Of a stretch of DNA of 64,000 bases, positions 37,891-49,892 are shown in pieces. The stretch lies in contig CM060965.1 of assembly GCA_030765045.1 (NCBI GenBank), positions 147,268,874 through 147,332,873 of the forward strand. Direction: 5' to 3'. Within the stretch, counting starts at the first letter, position 1, and the number at the start of each line of letters is the position of its first letter. A program made the position numbers and the translations under genes. This DNA comes from Tenodera sinensis. Its lineage: Eukaryota > Arthropoda > Insecta > Mantodea > Mantidae. Under the pieces are notes generated by a model. It ran no database searches. It was not told the origin of the DNA and saw nothing but the letters and a program-made list of their open reading frames with translations.

Positions 37891-40630
37891 ATAGGAAGCA
37901 CAATATGTGCTCCATAAATCTTTTTTGACAAATACAATGCGTTCTTTCAATTTCAGTTTCAATTCAACACACAAACCCACATTGTGCACAAATGCTCTAG
38001 CTAAACCATATTTTGTTTTATCTGATCTGTAGCCAACAGGGCGATTCCATCTGGAAATGCTTGAACCTTCACGCAAATAAACAAATTAATTAATTGTGCA
38101 CATTTCCTTCCCGCGCCACTATAAGAAATATCAGATTACTCGGCCTTTCGCGCTAATTTATCATCTGCTCATAATGTCAATACTTGAAAGCGAATTTATC
38201 ACCAGTGTCTCTGACACATTATTAGTGAAAGACGAGTGGAAGGGGTGGATATCGACAATTCACGCTAGCAAAATGGGACGTATAACGTGCCTTTCTAGTA
38301 TTTACATCTGGGAAGTCTTTCGCGTGCGTCTCCAAACTCATAATCCTATCATGTATATTGATAGACTCAAATAATTGGAAAGTTTTTGTAGCAGTTTTAA
38401 TGGCACAACTTTCTCATTACAAAGAATATTTGCCCATACTCTTTGCAGTACTAAATTAAAATTAACCTTCAACAATCAATTAAGAAAAGAACTCTCAAAA
38501 GCAAAATAATGATGTACTCTAAAATAGTTGGAGCTTTGTTAGAATACATGAACATTTAACAATGTCAGGTTAGTAATCTTAGATATGTCTAATATTTTAA
38601 TCAAATTAATTAAGTTTTAATCTTTTAATCAAGTTTTGTTTCGAAACTTATTGAAACGCATTCACGCAACGACGATATCGTAACGCTAGACTCGCTCTGG
38701 GCCCCTTAAGGTTCAGAAATACATAAAAATCATTCAATTATGGAAATTCTGTGATTGGTAGTCCCTTCTATCTCATGTGCAAAGAGCGCACAAAATGTCC
38801 TAGTGAAAAATAGTTTTGCACACCTCATTACATCAAACTGTTTACAAACGCACGTAGTCCGAGGTTTACTCCCGCACTTCCCCTGTGAAACAAAGAGCTC
38901 GCTAAACTAAATGACGTTCATTTAAACTGTGTGGCTGTGAAGGTGGGGGAATCTGAAGACCCGGTACAAATCATTCCGATCACTGCTCAAGTAGTTTAAA
39001 AGGGCTACTACAACAGTTCCAAATAAACGCAGAGGCATTTTAAAACTTATTTGATTAAAAATAAATATCAATAACCCCTAGCACAACAGGCCTTCGCAGG
39101 CTAAGAGGGTGAGCTGGAAAGATAATAAAGATTTGTTAAGTTGACTAACATTTCATCATTGGATCAGAAATTTTGACGAAATTTTCGGATATCAACGGCT
39201 TATTCCTTAAGAGAAACACAAAAATTTAACAACCCAGAAATTTAACAAACAGAAAAATAAAAAAATAAAAATAATATAACAAATTCAGATTATTTGACTC
39301 AACACTCTTCTCACTATAATAACGTTCACATATCTGAATTTGCATACACTTTGGACCATCGCAATAAACAATAATCAAGTAATTTAATGGCAGCTTATAA
39401 TAATGTTTCATCATTTTTGCGTTAAATCAATAAAGAAAGGCTATTAGTCATAAGATTATGGACTAAATACCGTAACGACAAGTTCTTTTGTACAAGGCAA
39501 GAGAAAGACATACTAATACTGCCGTTTGATTCATATTGCCCTGTTATTTGTTAATAGGAATACAAACCTTGGCCTGTATTTTTTACTATGTCCACCTACA
39601 CTCGATAACATTTGCAAGTAACCAGAGAGCGTATACATTCGATGCCCAGGTTCTCCTGTTACATTTGCTCCGTGCAGCAGGTCATACATACTTTTTATTG
39701 ATCAATCTGTGCACTCTGCATCAGGTAATAATTTTGCCTGCTCCCTGAAGGTAAGGGAGCACTCAATATGCTATCTACGTATCACTTAACTGTGAGGGTT
39801 ATACCTTTACGGTTATAAGCTCGCTATCCTAACTGCCATAAACTGTGAAGTTTCCCAGCGTTTTACCATACGTTATGGAAAACTGACCTGCACCAGTATT
39901 TTTACGATTTTCTTCCATCTTGTGAGTGTTACTGCAGCTGAGAGTCAATAGCTTCACTTTTGATGGGTTAGAGGATACATCGGAATAAACATCAATAACG
40001 ATGCTGGCCAGCTGGCTAAACAGAGTATTACTCCGCAAAAATTTCAAGACATCAGATACTTATATGAGGAGTTATATGGTTAGCGCTAACGTTCGCATTT
40101 GAGTGACAAATGGCATTTTACGAAAGCCACAAAAGGAGACAACGCAACATTTCAGGAAGATAAATGGATATACCATGGTGTGATTTTAACCATATGGTAT
40201 CTCGACTTATCATTGCTATTATCAAATGCATCTAGGCCGTGTCTGTCATCGTATGCATTTATCAGATTCCCCATCTTCTGCCATGATTCTCCTTTAGCCA
40301 TACATTATTTAGCTATTCAGAGTACAGCTTTCTACTTATACTTCAGTGGTGTGATTGGGCGGATCCAGGGCGGTTACTTTTCTTCTCCTCCTAGTTGCCC
40401 TTCGCTGGTGACGTAATGGACATGAGGTCGGAATTTGTAACGGAACTTTTTGATGTCCGATACTGACTTTCTTATTTTGTGAAAACCAAAGGGGTGCCTA
40501 TGAACCGCATCAGCCCGTGCCAGTCACCTTTACCCTGCAGACCACCCAACTAAGCGAAACGAGTTGAGAGGGAAAAAAGAGAATTACCCGCTGCTCTACT
40601 TTCTGCAATGTCCTACATTCCTTACGGTTC
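37891..40630. other. no recognisable gene
   Basis: AT-rich sequence without a coding signal. A short hairpin TGCTCCCT/AGGGAGCA lies near 39739-39761. Confidence 0.4.
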
Positions 40631-40631
40631 T

Positions 40632-41385
40632 TTTTACTTTATCTACTGATAGGTAGAAGGAAGTATTTTATTCCACCCAAAAATTCGATGTCGAGATTTC
40701 ACCGAAAATTTGTTTTGAGACCCCCTCAATCCAAAAAAAAAAAAAGCATTTTTATAAAACGGTCCACGCGCGAGCGCGTGTGCGTGTATGTGTATGTGTG
40801 TGTGTGGCTATGTGTCTGTCAGTCTGTGGACAGCATAACTCAAAAATGAAAAGTTGGTTAGCAACTAAAGTTGGTATGTAAGCTTAATGTCTTTCAAGGA
40901 TGCTACACGAAGTTTTTGAAGAAAATAGCCCCACGCTATAGTCTGTGTAGTCCAGTTTACTCTGGATGACTTTTGAATAACTCGTAAACCGTAAGTGATA
41001 GACACATTCTTAATATACAAAAATGCAGATCTCACTAAAACACAATTTATGTCTGAATAAATGTTTTGGTAGAGTGAACCATTTCGGAGATACTCCTTGT
41101 TATTTGTGTCAGTTTCGGAAAACTTAAAACTTTCGTGAAATGGAACATCGTTGTTCATTTTTTTATATGTGAAGCTTGCAGAGAGAACGAGATCTCAAAG
41201 CTTTAAAAGATGTGACTATCGCTCAAAGCCTACTGTATTCTAATATTCCCCTTTCACCTACAAGGAAACAAGCAATAAGAAATGTTTATCTGAACTAACA
41301 CGAAGAAGAAGGAATAAGAGTTTGTAAGAATAGTTAGTACAAGAGTAGAGAAAGCCATGTGAGTGCAACAAATCAGATTTTTCCT
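40632..41385 (-). repeat. R1 interspersed repeat, copy 9, intact
   Basis: Reverse orientation and uninterrupted: TTTTTACTTTATCTACTGAT at the left, TTCCACCCAAAAATTCGATG, a GT tract (about 40783-40805), TGTCTTTCAAGGATGCTACA, TAAACCGTAAG, AACCATTTCGGAGATACTCC, and GAGTAGAGAAAGCCATGTGA at the right. A useful reference copy for the family. Confidence 0.82.
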
Positions 41386-44231
41386 GTTAGCATTAGTTCT
41401 TTATTACATACTCGTTTATCATGTTTTAATTCAATTCCTCCTAGACACTCAGTTACAGTTAGAATCCCTCCTGCTTGGTTTGCGTTATGCCTCTATCATT
41501 CATCTGTTCACTGCTGTCATGTCTGATAGCTAATTGGTCCCTGACCGAAGCCTCTCCGCCAAAGAAAAGCCAAAGGCAAGAGAGTTAGCAGTGACAAATG
41601 ATATCACCGTTCCAACTTACAGTTTCCTTTATATGTATTGACAAGACCATCAGAGCTGCTCTTCTGTGTGGTCACAACAAATCTACAGGAAAATACTTAC
41701 TTCTATAAGAGAATAAATATAACACATAATTCCTAAAGCACATTTATCCCCCTCTGGTGGGTTTTTACCTGCCTGTCAACAACTCTTGGCCCGTGTCGAT
41801 TTGAATACTTCAAGCATAGCTAAATTGAAGCCAACTGCTTAAGAATTCCTATGCCTGAGTGCTTGTTTCGCAACCTACCGCACTCTCAAAGAACCAACAG
41901 GCCTCTTTCGTTAAGACGACCATTTTCTACATGAGCAGTCCACCATTCAACGATTTGAATAAAGTTGATTACAGCTTATTTCCTTACTGTTTTATCCAGG
42001 TTATTACCCGACAATCTATTAATTATTTTATTACCATTTTGCCCTAACTGTTGAACTTTTCGGTTACTCCGGTTTCTTTATTTGCCCAGTTATGCTAAGT
42101 TTTTCTAATAATTATTGTCTCACTTCTTCATATATGTTTCTTTCCAATAGCCAGTGATCTATTACTAGAAATGTATTTCGTCTAATTGAACTCTGCGCTG
42201 TTATACTTCAATGAAGTCATATTTAGCTAATATACACTTTATAAACTTGTTTAAAGGTTCATCTTGGGTTCACGCTATTTTGTATCTATTCCTAATTTAT
42301 AATTATAATTTACAGGACGTAATAAATAAAAATATTCTGCTATATTCGATAGTTTTGTTTCATAATGGGCAAGGTTGGCCAATCTTAAAAGCGCAATTAT
42401 CACCTATTAACCCTAGTAGTATGGTTAGTTACAATTAGTAGCAATATAGTAAGGTGTATATGTTACCTCGAAGTAATTGAAATTGCCTTGGAGGATTATC
42501 AGGATAGTGTTATGTCACAGTAGCTCCGTGTTAAAGCATTGGCACTGAAAGAGGGGGGCCGCAGTTCCAGCTCCAGTTTATGGCGATGACTTGATTACAC
42601 TTTTAAAGGTTGCTTAGTCTATTCAGATATCTTGCCACAACATTGCTCTCAATAGAGCTAAACTAGATTTCTTAACTTGTTCATTTAAACTAATTTGCCG
42701 GAAGGTGCCCACATTGTGGCGGAACCCACGCGTTCAGTTTCGAGAGCTGGAGTGTCCTCCCAAGAAATGCTTACCTTAATATCCCTGTGGTAGGAGATAG
42801 TGCAAAGGGAAAAGAGTTCTTTGAGGCTCTTCTTCTTATGCCAAATAAAATAAATCATTAAACTATTAACCACACATGTCATTAACTGTCTCCTAGGAGC
42901 CACCTCTCCTATTCAGTTATGTGCTTCCCTCCATGCCAGCAGGCTGCATGGTGGAGTTGAAACTAGTAAACAGTACTTATTGGAGAGGAGTTCAGAATGA
43001 CTACGCGCGCGTTTCGTCACGAATGGGAAGATTATTTTTGTATTTTACATAATGAAAACCATTTTGTTCAATTTGTGATTATTCCTTACGCCTTGTATCT
43101 TATTTTAATATTAGATGCAATTTAAAAAACTATCATAAATGAATGTGGAAAGATCGTTCTAACAGTGTGTTTATATATAGTTTGTTAAAATGTATAATAA
43201 TTATGCTGTACATTAATCAATGTTTGCAGGATGGGAAAGTCACATTTTTCAAGAGTATGATTAATCTTATTGCCATTTAGAACACACTGAACAACAGAGG
43301 CTTGAGGAATTGAAATACCAGTTCTCCAACAGACTCATTAGAAGTAAGCTGTCACAAACTTTAAACGACGCCATTCAACAATATATTAGGACCAGTTACC
43401 GTATTTCAAAATTTAATCACGTGAATTTAATGTGTTTCTACACAGTAGCCGCATGCACGACAGGATTAGAAGTTAGTTTATGTTCTGCGGCTAAGTTGAC
43501 CGGTTTTCAGCCTTAATTTAAATAAAATAGTAATGAGAAAACACGCCCGTGGATCTAGAACTAGGTGATTTAAAATATCTGAAGAAATGGGGGCCAATTT
43601 CATTATTACAATGGGCCGTGTACTTTTACGGGAAAACAACGGTGTAATGCACCTCTTCGACTTGAACATGGTATTTCGTTCCGTAATGTGGTGTGGGAGC
43701 AGTTGCTGTATTCCCTCTGTTTTCCTTATTGGCTCGCCTGGTATTAACTTGTCAATATTTGCCTTTCTTTATAAACATTATGTATCTACCCTAAAAAGTC
43801 CCCGAAGCGGCTGTTGCGTTACACTTAAAGTCTCGTGAACATAATATCTACACCATTTCCACTTCATCTACACATTTTCAAAGAGAACGGTCGATACATC
43901 CAACCGCACTCGGCAATTTCACTACAAACTACACGAAAACTACCATCATTATGAATACATTTGCATCTCTTGCATGCTATTCAGAATTCCATGGTAATGC
44001 CGCCCTCTCCATGGAATAGTGCATGCCAAGGAATCGTTGATCAGGCCCGCTTTGACGTCAGGAGAACTCCAGAAACTCTACGTGGTTTCGATTCTTCTTA
44101 GTAGAGAGGTTGAACTCTCGTAACGAAACTTCTAGTCCTTTTGACACTAGATGTAACCCATGTTCGTCTCAAGCTTAGGCCAAGTAACATGAATAAGTAA
44201 ATGAGTTTTGGCATTACTTTTTCATTTATTT
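41386..44231. other. no recognisable gene
   Basis: AT-rich. It contains only the diverged tRNA-like retroposon copy at about 42470-42610. Confidence 0.4.
42470..42610 (+). mobile_element. second, diverged copy of the tRNA-like retroposon at 12.3 kb
   Basis: TTGGAGGATTATCAGGATAG and GTCACAGTAGCTCCGTG align with TTGGAGAATTTGATG and GTCACAGTAGCTTAGTG of the 12.3-kb copy, followed by GGGGGGCCGCAGTTCCAGCTCC in place of the B-box half. Too degenerate to fold as a tRNA. Confidence 0.4.
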
Positions 44232-44305
44232 TTACTTTCTCTGTTGCTTATCTATAATAAATAGTACTGCATTCCGCCGTACTTCGATACCGAGATTACT
44301 CCCTG

Positions 44306-44343
<38 letters not shown>

Positions 44344-45260
44344 ATAAGGAAAGCCTTCTTGTGAGTATGGGCCCGGTATCTGAATAGCGTAACTTAAAAT
44401 TGGAAACTCCCTTTAATGCCAAGCTTGGTATTTAAGTTTAGCCTCTTCCAAGGACGTGGCACACAGATATTCATTAAAGTATACCTTCTTCTTTATCTGA
44501 TTACCCTCCCATATGGAGGGCTTACACTCCCTAGGACTTACAAGCCAGTGCCGAGGGTCACATGCTTGAGGAACTTACGGACCAGAGTGAAGATCGGGAA
44601 GCGGGTGGTCAGTCAAGCACCAGATATGATAGTGAGGAAGAGGATGATATGAAATGCAGACGAAAGGAATGAATGGAAAGGTTATAATGGAGCAGTTGAT
44701 AGAATGAATGGTGAGGGAAGCCGCAGAACCCGGAGAAAACCCGCTGAGACGCCACTTTGTCCACCACAAATACCACATGGGGGTTCCTGGGATGGAACCC
44801 GTGCCACCTAGGTGATAGGTGAACGGTCTAACCGCTCGGTCACGGCGCCGCCTTCATTACTGCATACCACGTTTTTAATACATGTGCATAATAAAATATA
44901 GGTATGTACTTATATTGAACTTCTATGAATAGCAGTGAAGACATCTTCATTCTAAATAACGTTTCTGTATTTATTAAACCATAAAGAATAAACAAGGTCT
45001 TAATATATAAAAGTAGGTCTCGTTAAAGCATAATTAAACATTATTAATATTTATGATATAATAAGTAACATTTTCAATTAAATATTTTAAATTCAATTTA
45101 TATGAAATAAAATGTTTCTATAAGGTTTACTACTTCTGAGATATTCTTTGTTTTTGGTTTGGATTTTCAAATAGGTGAAGCATTTTTGTAGTAGTAATTT
45201 AATATTAGTTTTTTTGTTTCTCCCTCTCTCTCTCGTTTCTGTGCAAAGAAAACCACTCGA
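44232..45260 (-). repeat. R1 interspersed repeat, copy 10, with nested SINE
   Basis: Left part: TTACTTTCTCTGTTGCTTATC, CTTCGATACCGAGATTACTC, an A27 run (44311-44337), TTGGTATTTAAGTTTAGCC. After the SINE: TTAATATATAAAAGTAGGTC, TCTCGTTAAAGC, TTCTGAGATATTCTTTGTTT. It is interrupted by S1 copy A at 44513-44850. Confidence 0.65.
44513..44850 (-). mobile_element. tRNA-derived SINE (family S1, copy A, full head)
   Basis: The minus strand begins GGCGCCGTGACCGAGCGG (A box), has a stem CACCT/AGGTG, a B-box-like GGTTCCATCCC, the conserved body GCGGGTTTTCTCCGGGTTC, then the tail half ATTTCATATCATCCTCTTCC and ends near GTAAGTCCTAGGGAGTG. It is about 338 bp and the most complete S1 copy in the window. Confidence 0.8.
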
Positions 45261-45823
45261 CTATGTATCTTTCTTATGTCTTGAAATAGTATTTGTAACA
45301 ACTCAATTTTTTATTGTTTTAGACAATTTGAGTATTATTTTATCTTTCATGGCCATCGATATGGCCATGTGTTTTCTACTTAAGTGAAAGAGTGTGGGTT
45401 AAGATTTCCAAATAAACTTCAACTAAATCTTTTAAAAAATCAGCACAATTATTTTTAATAATCAGTTGATAATTATGTGAAATTCTTATCTAAATATTTC
45501 TTTTCTACCAATAAACATTTTTTTAAGTTTCTACAATATATAAATTATTATTCTTATACACAATTAGATTACTTAAGCAATATCGCAAGTTATTATTCGC
45601 GTATGGTTTTTTAACCTTTATCCAATATTTCTCGCTAATGATTCCAGGCCTTAGGTTTATGAATTATTAGTGGTAAGCTTCATTTGAGACCCTATTTGAG
45701 ACTTTTTTTTTTTTGCTCGCGCGCGTGCAATAACTGTTTCCACTGATGACTAATCGCATTGTTTCTTTTCGTTAATGGAATTGTATGAAACGTTGATGCA
45801 TTCACTGTAATATAAATTGTAAT

Positions 45824-46642
45824 TGAGACGGGAACTTCTACGTATATATTTGTAATTTTAGATTAAGAATGTACATAAATATAAGATTTTAGATATAAGT
45901 ATAACTTGGTATTGTGCAGAGAAATTGCCTTTTGAAAGTAGGTTGACCTGAACAAGTTTCTAAAGGCCTCTAGAACTAAAGAAATCAAATCTATGTCCTT
46001 AATTAGTCACAGTAGAGTTCATTAAACAGTTAAATAATGTATCGAATGGACAGTATGGGAAATCGAAGTGCAAAGTGCAACGGTCTGACAGTTGGGTCTG
46101 GATGGCGATGTGCCCAGGAGTGTAAACCTCGTAGCGCTAAATAAGTATAGCTTCGCGCCAAAAAGGAACGTCGAGGTGAAAAGTGTAACGGTCTGACAGT
46201 TGGAGTCTGGGTGGCGATGTGACTAGAAGTGTGTAAACCTGGTATCGCTAAATGAGTATAGCTTCGCGCCAAAAAGGAACGTCGAGGTGAAAAGTGTAAC
46301 GGTCTGACAGTTTGAGTCTGGGTGGCGATGTGACTAGACGTGTGTAAACCTGGTATCGCTAAATGAGTATAACTCTCGCGCCAAAAAGAAACGTCGAGGT
46401 ATGAAGTGCAACGGTGATTAGTGAACGTACAGCAGTTAGCAACCTAAGAGAGAAGCACCAGAAACTTGCTCAGGTCGGAAATTCGAGGCAAATGAAGTGT
46501 TGAAGAATAAACTTAGTAAAAGCCTGTGTTGTGTTGTCATCTAACCTCGCGCCCGAGAAACATCCTCTCATGCCTACCTAAATCCGGCACCCAACGTCCA
46601 GAAACCGCTACAAACGGCGCTCCAAGTCACGATCCCGTTACA
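45824..46642 (+). repeat. 5' LTR (819 bp)
   Basis: Starts TGAGACGGGA and ends CCCGTTACA. It contains three tandem copies of a 108-111-bp unit (46081, 46189 and 46300 onward) and an AATAAA at 46506-46511 followed by a GT-rich stretch, a likely polyadenylation signal defining R/U5. Confidence 0.95.
46081..46410 (+). repeat. three tandem ~110-bp units within the 5' LTR
   Basis: Each unit starts CGGTCTGACAG and includes GTGGCGATGTG or the variant, CGCTAAATGAGTATA and CGCGCCAAAAAG. Their place upstream of the AATAAA suggests U3 enhancer-like repeats. The same three units recur in the 3' LTR at 50150-50479. Protein frames on the minus strand repeat with them and are artefacts. Confidence 0.85.
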
Positions 46643-46644
46643 AA

Positions 46645-46664
46645 TGGCGTCCCAACGCGGTGGC
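46645..46664 (+). other. candidate primer-binding site
   Basis: TGGCGTCCCAACGCGGTGGC, two bases after the 5' LTR. It resembles TGGCGCCCAACGTGGGGC, the complement of the 3' end of lysine tRNA, with an inserted T and two substitutions. The imperfect fit leaves primer identity open. Confidence 0.45.
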
Positions 46665-47084
46665 TCGACAAAGAATGACAACCAGAGGATCACCGATGTA
46701 AGCAGTTAACTCGGCGAGAATAAATCGACGCGTAGGAAGAAGGTGAACTTCAACCCAGGGACAGCAGTAGAAGCCGTGGACGCGAAAAGGAGCCGACGAC
46801 CAAGTAACATCACGAGCGACAGGAAACAGCCTCAAGACCTCGGAGGAAAGGCGCACGAGGTGCTGTTTTCAACAAGCGAGACAATCAACATCAGAGGACG
46901 ACCACATCAACCCAGCAACGCAAGTCACCGAAAGGTTAGAGTTAAACAAAACAATCCTAGGTAAAGACAATATATATCACAGTTAAAATAGTAGATGCAT
47001 GGAAACAAATGTGTGGAAGAATGAGAGGACATTATATACTGTATGATTGAATGGGGAAGATTAGAATAAGGTAATTTTACATAG

Positions 47085-48632
47085 ATGCTCCTTCGTAGCG
47101 GAAAGCTAAGTAGAAATACCAAAATGGAGTCGTTAGAACAGAGTAAAGAAAACAGTGCTGAGAGCAGCGATGCAGTAGGGAATACTTCGGGAGATTGCTT
47201 TAAGATACTCTTGAAAAAAATAAACGAAATGAGTACTAGAATAGAGAATATGGGTGAGAAATTGGAAAGTAAAATTAGTGGTCAGGGTAAGGAACTAAAC
47301 GAAATGAGTAGTAGAATAGAGAATATGGGTGGTCAGGTTAACGAAATGGGTGAGAAATTGGAAAGTAAAATTAGTGGTCAGGGTAAAGAACTAAACGAAA
47401 TGAGTAGTAGATTAGAGAATATGGGTGGTCAAGTTAAAGAACTCTTAGACGAAGGATTTAGGACCCAAGAATCAAAGCTCAAAGAACATTTAGATCAAAA
47501 GCACCAGGAATTTGAGGAGAGAATGAGGGAGCAATTAAATACACAGCAGGGGAGCATTTCCGAAATCCAGGAAGGGTTAAATTCCTTTAGAATTAACGTA
47601 GACGAAAATTTAGAACGTATGAAAGAGATGTGTGAAAGAAAAAATGTAGAAACTAGGAAAATGCTGACGGATGAGCTAACAGCTATTAAGAACGCAGTGC
47701 ATGGGGAGGTAAATGAAACTTTGCAGGTAGTGCACGCTGAATTAGAAGCTGAGGGACAAGAAATTAATAAACTTAAGGAAAACACGGAGAGACAGCTATT
47801 AGCTCATCTAGAGGTAGATAACCGTTCAAAAAAGAACGAGAGTAGAATAGTGGAAATCCAGGGATCTGTAGAGAGAATAGAGATACAATTAAGAAGTATT
47901 AATAATGGTAATGCGACAAGCGCAGTTGACAGTAATGGAAATAACTCAATTGTAAATAGCGCACAGCATGAGGCTGTAGCTATAGAAAATGTGACACCTA
48001 GCTCCTTCCACGTGAACCCGTCTAATACAGGAAATAGTCTTAGTCAATATGGCCAATTACTGAATGAAGTGTCTGTTCCCATTTTTGAAGAGTCTGAGGA
48101 CATAAATCCTAAGCAATTCCTTATCGACTTAGACCGCTATTTCGAGATAAAGGATATACCGGAACAGCTCAAAATGTTTGTTGTGCGTAAGGCTCTGAAA
48201 AATAGATCTCTGACATGGTTAAGGCTTGTTTTGGGGGAAAATTGTTCTTACGAGTATTTCAGGCAAATGTTCCTTAACAAGTACTGGGATGCGACTACAC
48301 AAAGTAAGATAAAATTAATGCTTAGGAAATTGGCCGCGGAACGAGTGAAAAAGAAAGACGAAAAAGGCAAAAGGAATCATAAGATCAGAAAGAAAACGAA
48401 AGGGGAAATCCATATTGATACACGAAACCAACAGTCATTTGTGAAACGCGTAGTAAAGATCTTTACAATAGATAAGGGGCAGGCGGATAGCCACGGTCCT
48501 CATTGTGACCACACCAAGGCGAAAAGGGACGACAGACGACCGAACCAGCTGTATTTACGGCCAATGAACCGAGTTACGGGATTGAAAACAGTAGAGAGTA
48601 ACAAGGAAAGATTTATTTACCTACTTTACTAA
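47085..48632 (+). CDS. gag: Gag-like structural protein of the LTR retrotransposon
   Basis: A 515-codon open frame with no break. Residues about 25-300 are rich in E, K, N and Q in heptad style, predicting a long coiled coil. Within it a 96-bp (32-residue) unit is repeated: units start at 47226, 47301 and 47397, each with EMSxRxENMG, and the first lacks 21 bp. Residues about 330-430 (SVPIFEESEDINPKQFLIDL... to ...RSLTWLRLVL... FRQMFLNKYW) look like the capsid-type Retrotrans_gag domain. The last about 80 residues are strongly basic. No CCHC zinc knuckle is seen. ATGs lie at codons 1 and 14, the second with the better context (CCAAAATGG). The protein likely forms particles that package RNA; with no pol it depends on an autonomous relative. 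Confidence 0.8.
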   Translation: MLLRSGKLSRNTKMESLEQSKENSAESSDAVGNTSGDCFKILLKKINEMSTRIENMGEKLESKISGQGKELNEMSSRIENMGGQVNEMGEKLESKISGQGKELNEMSSRLENMGGQVKELLDEGFRTQESKLKEHLDQKHQEFEERMREQLNTQQGSISEIQEGLNSFRINVDENLERMKEMCERKNVETRKMLTDELTAIKNAVHGEVNETLQVVHAELEAEGQEINKLKENTERQLLAHLEVDNRSKKNESRIVEIQGSVERIEIQLRSINNGNATSAVDSNGNNSIVNSAQHEAVAIENVTPSSFHVNPSNTGNSLSQYGQLLNEVSVPIFEESEDINPKQFLIDLDRYFEIKDIPEQLKMFVVRKALKNRSLTWLRLVLGENCSYEYFRQMFLNKYWDATTQSKIKLMLRKLAAERVKKKDEKGKRNHKIRKKTKGEIHIDTRNQQSFVKRVVKIFTIDKGQADSHGPHCDHTKAKRDDRRPNQLYLRPMNRVTGLKTVESNKERFIYLLY

Positions 48633-49892
48633 ATAGCTTGAAAAAAAAAAAAATTGACTTAAGTACCCGGCGTGAAAAGAGACTGAGAAAAAAAAATGAA
48701 TAAATAAAGTTGACCGTGGAATAGATGAAACAAAAGGGGATTCGAACCGATAGAATAGTGGGATCCAATTCATTAACAGAGTGGGCGCGAACATATAAAA
48801 GAACAATTGATGTAGAAGCGGCGAAAAGTAAACTGAGATGCGCGAACTTATGAAAGAATAATTTATGTAGATGCTGCCGAAAAGTGAACTGAGATGCGCG
48901 AACTTATGAAAGAATAATTGAAGTAGAAGCTGCCGAAAAGTATTTTGAGATGCGCGAACTTATAAAAGAACAATTGAAGTAGAAGCTGCCGAAAAGTATG
49001 TTGAGATAAAAATGATAAAGTTGACCGTGAAAATAAATAACTAAATAAAAACAAAAGTAGACCAATGCAAAGCCATGCACAAGGCGAGAAAGGTAGAAAA
49101 ATGCTAAAACCGGATTAGAGTCCTAATTGCTGGAACGTTATAACTCGTTGTAGTACTTATTAAATGAAAAATGGAAGGAAATCACAGATTGATTACGGCT
49201 ATGACAGAAATTACATAAATGATATTAAAAGTGTAAACTGTATCATACAGTAATTGTAAATTTGATCTAATTACTTATCAAAGGGAGACCGAAGATGCGG
49301 GAAACACTAACAAGCAACAATTGAAATGAAAATGATGGTTTAAAATACGCGCGAAGCGGTAAATAAGTTTAAAAAGACAGGTGAAGGAACGATGGTAAAC
49401 TTGGAAGGATATAGGTGAAAATAGGTAGATATAAGTGTACAATTAGTAGCTCGTAAGTGTGATTAGATTAGCAGTGCAGAATGTCATTATATGAAACACT
49501 GGTTTAAGAATTTAAAAAAAAAAAAAAAAAAAATGTAAAATTAGTAGCTTGTAAATGTGAGTAGATTAGAAGTACACAATGTCATTATGTGAAACTCTGG
49601 TTATGAACTAAGGAACCCTGGAAGACATTGAACCCTTGTGTTTACATGGGCCAGGTAGACAAGGAGAACCTGTGTCAGTGACCTATATGTGTGATATTGT
49701 AAAGGAAGAAGGTGAAAGTCCAAGACAGGTAGATAATTGAAAGCAAAGGTATACTACGAGGAAGTGGACATTTTCATGTGTAGGTTAAGCTGAAGTCAGG
49801 ACTTCGGAGGAAAATAGAATTTGGTAACCAAAAAAAAAGGAGAAATCTCTCAAAGATCTTCCTGTTTTTCTTGTTACAAAATCCGGCGCATT
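48633..49892 (+). other. non-coding 3' interior of the LTR element (pol missing)
   Basis: No frame over about 60 codons with any pol motif. It contains the 56-bp tandem repeat, an A19 run (about 49513-49531) and a purine run AAAAAAAAAGGAGAAAT near 49830-49846. That purine run ends about 45 bp short of the 3' LTR, whereas a polypurine tract normally abuts it. Confidence 0.75.
48785..49007 (+). repeat. four tandem 55-56-bp units
   Basis: Units start GCGCGAAC at 48785, 48840, 48896 and 48952 and each includes GAAAAGTxxxxTGAGAT. They lie just after the gag stop. Confidence 0.9.

Noticed and set aside
46030..46272. 80-codon minus frame, repeated at 50099-50341
   Set aside because: Identical because it lies in both LTRs; its internal repeats come from the tandem DNA units.
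47495..47785. 96-codon minus frame
   Set aside because: Antisense shadow of the gag ORF.
48785..49007. CRISPR-like array
   Set aside because: Contiguous 56-bp tandem units without spacers, inside a eukaryotic retrotransposon.
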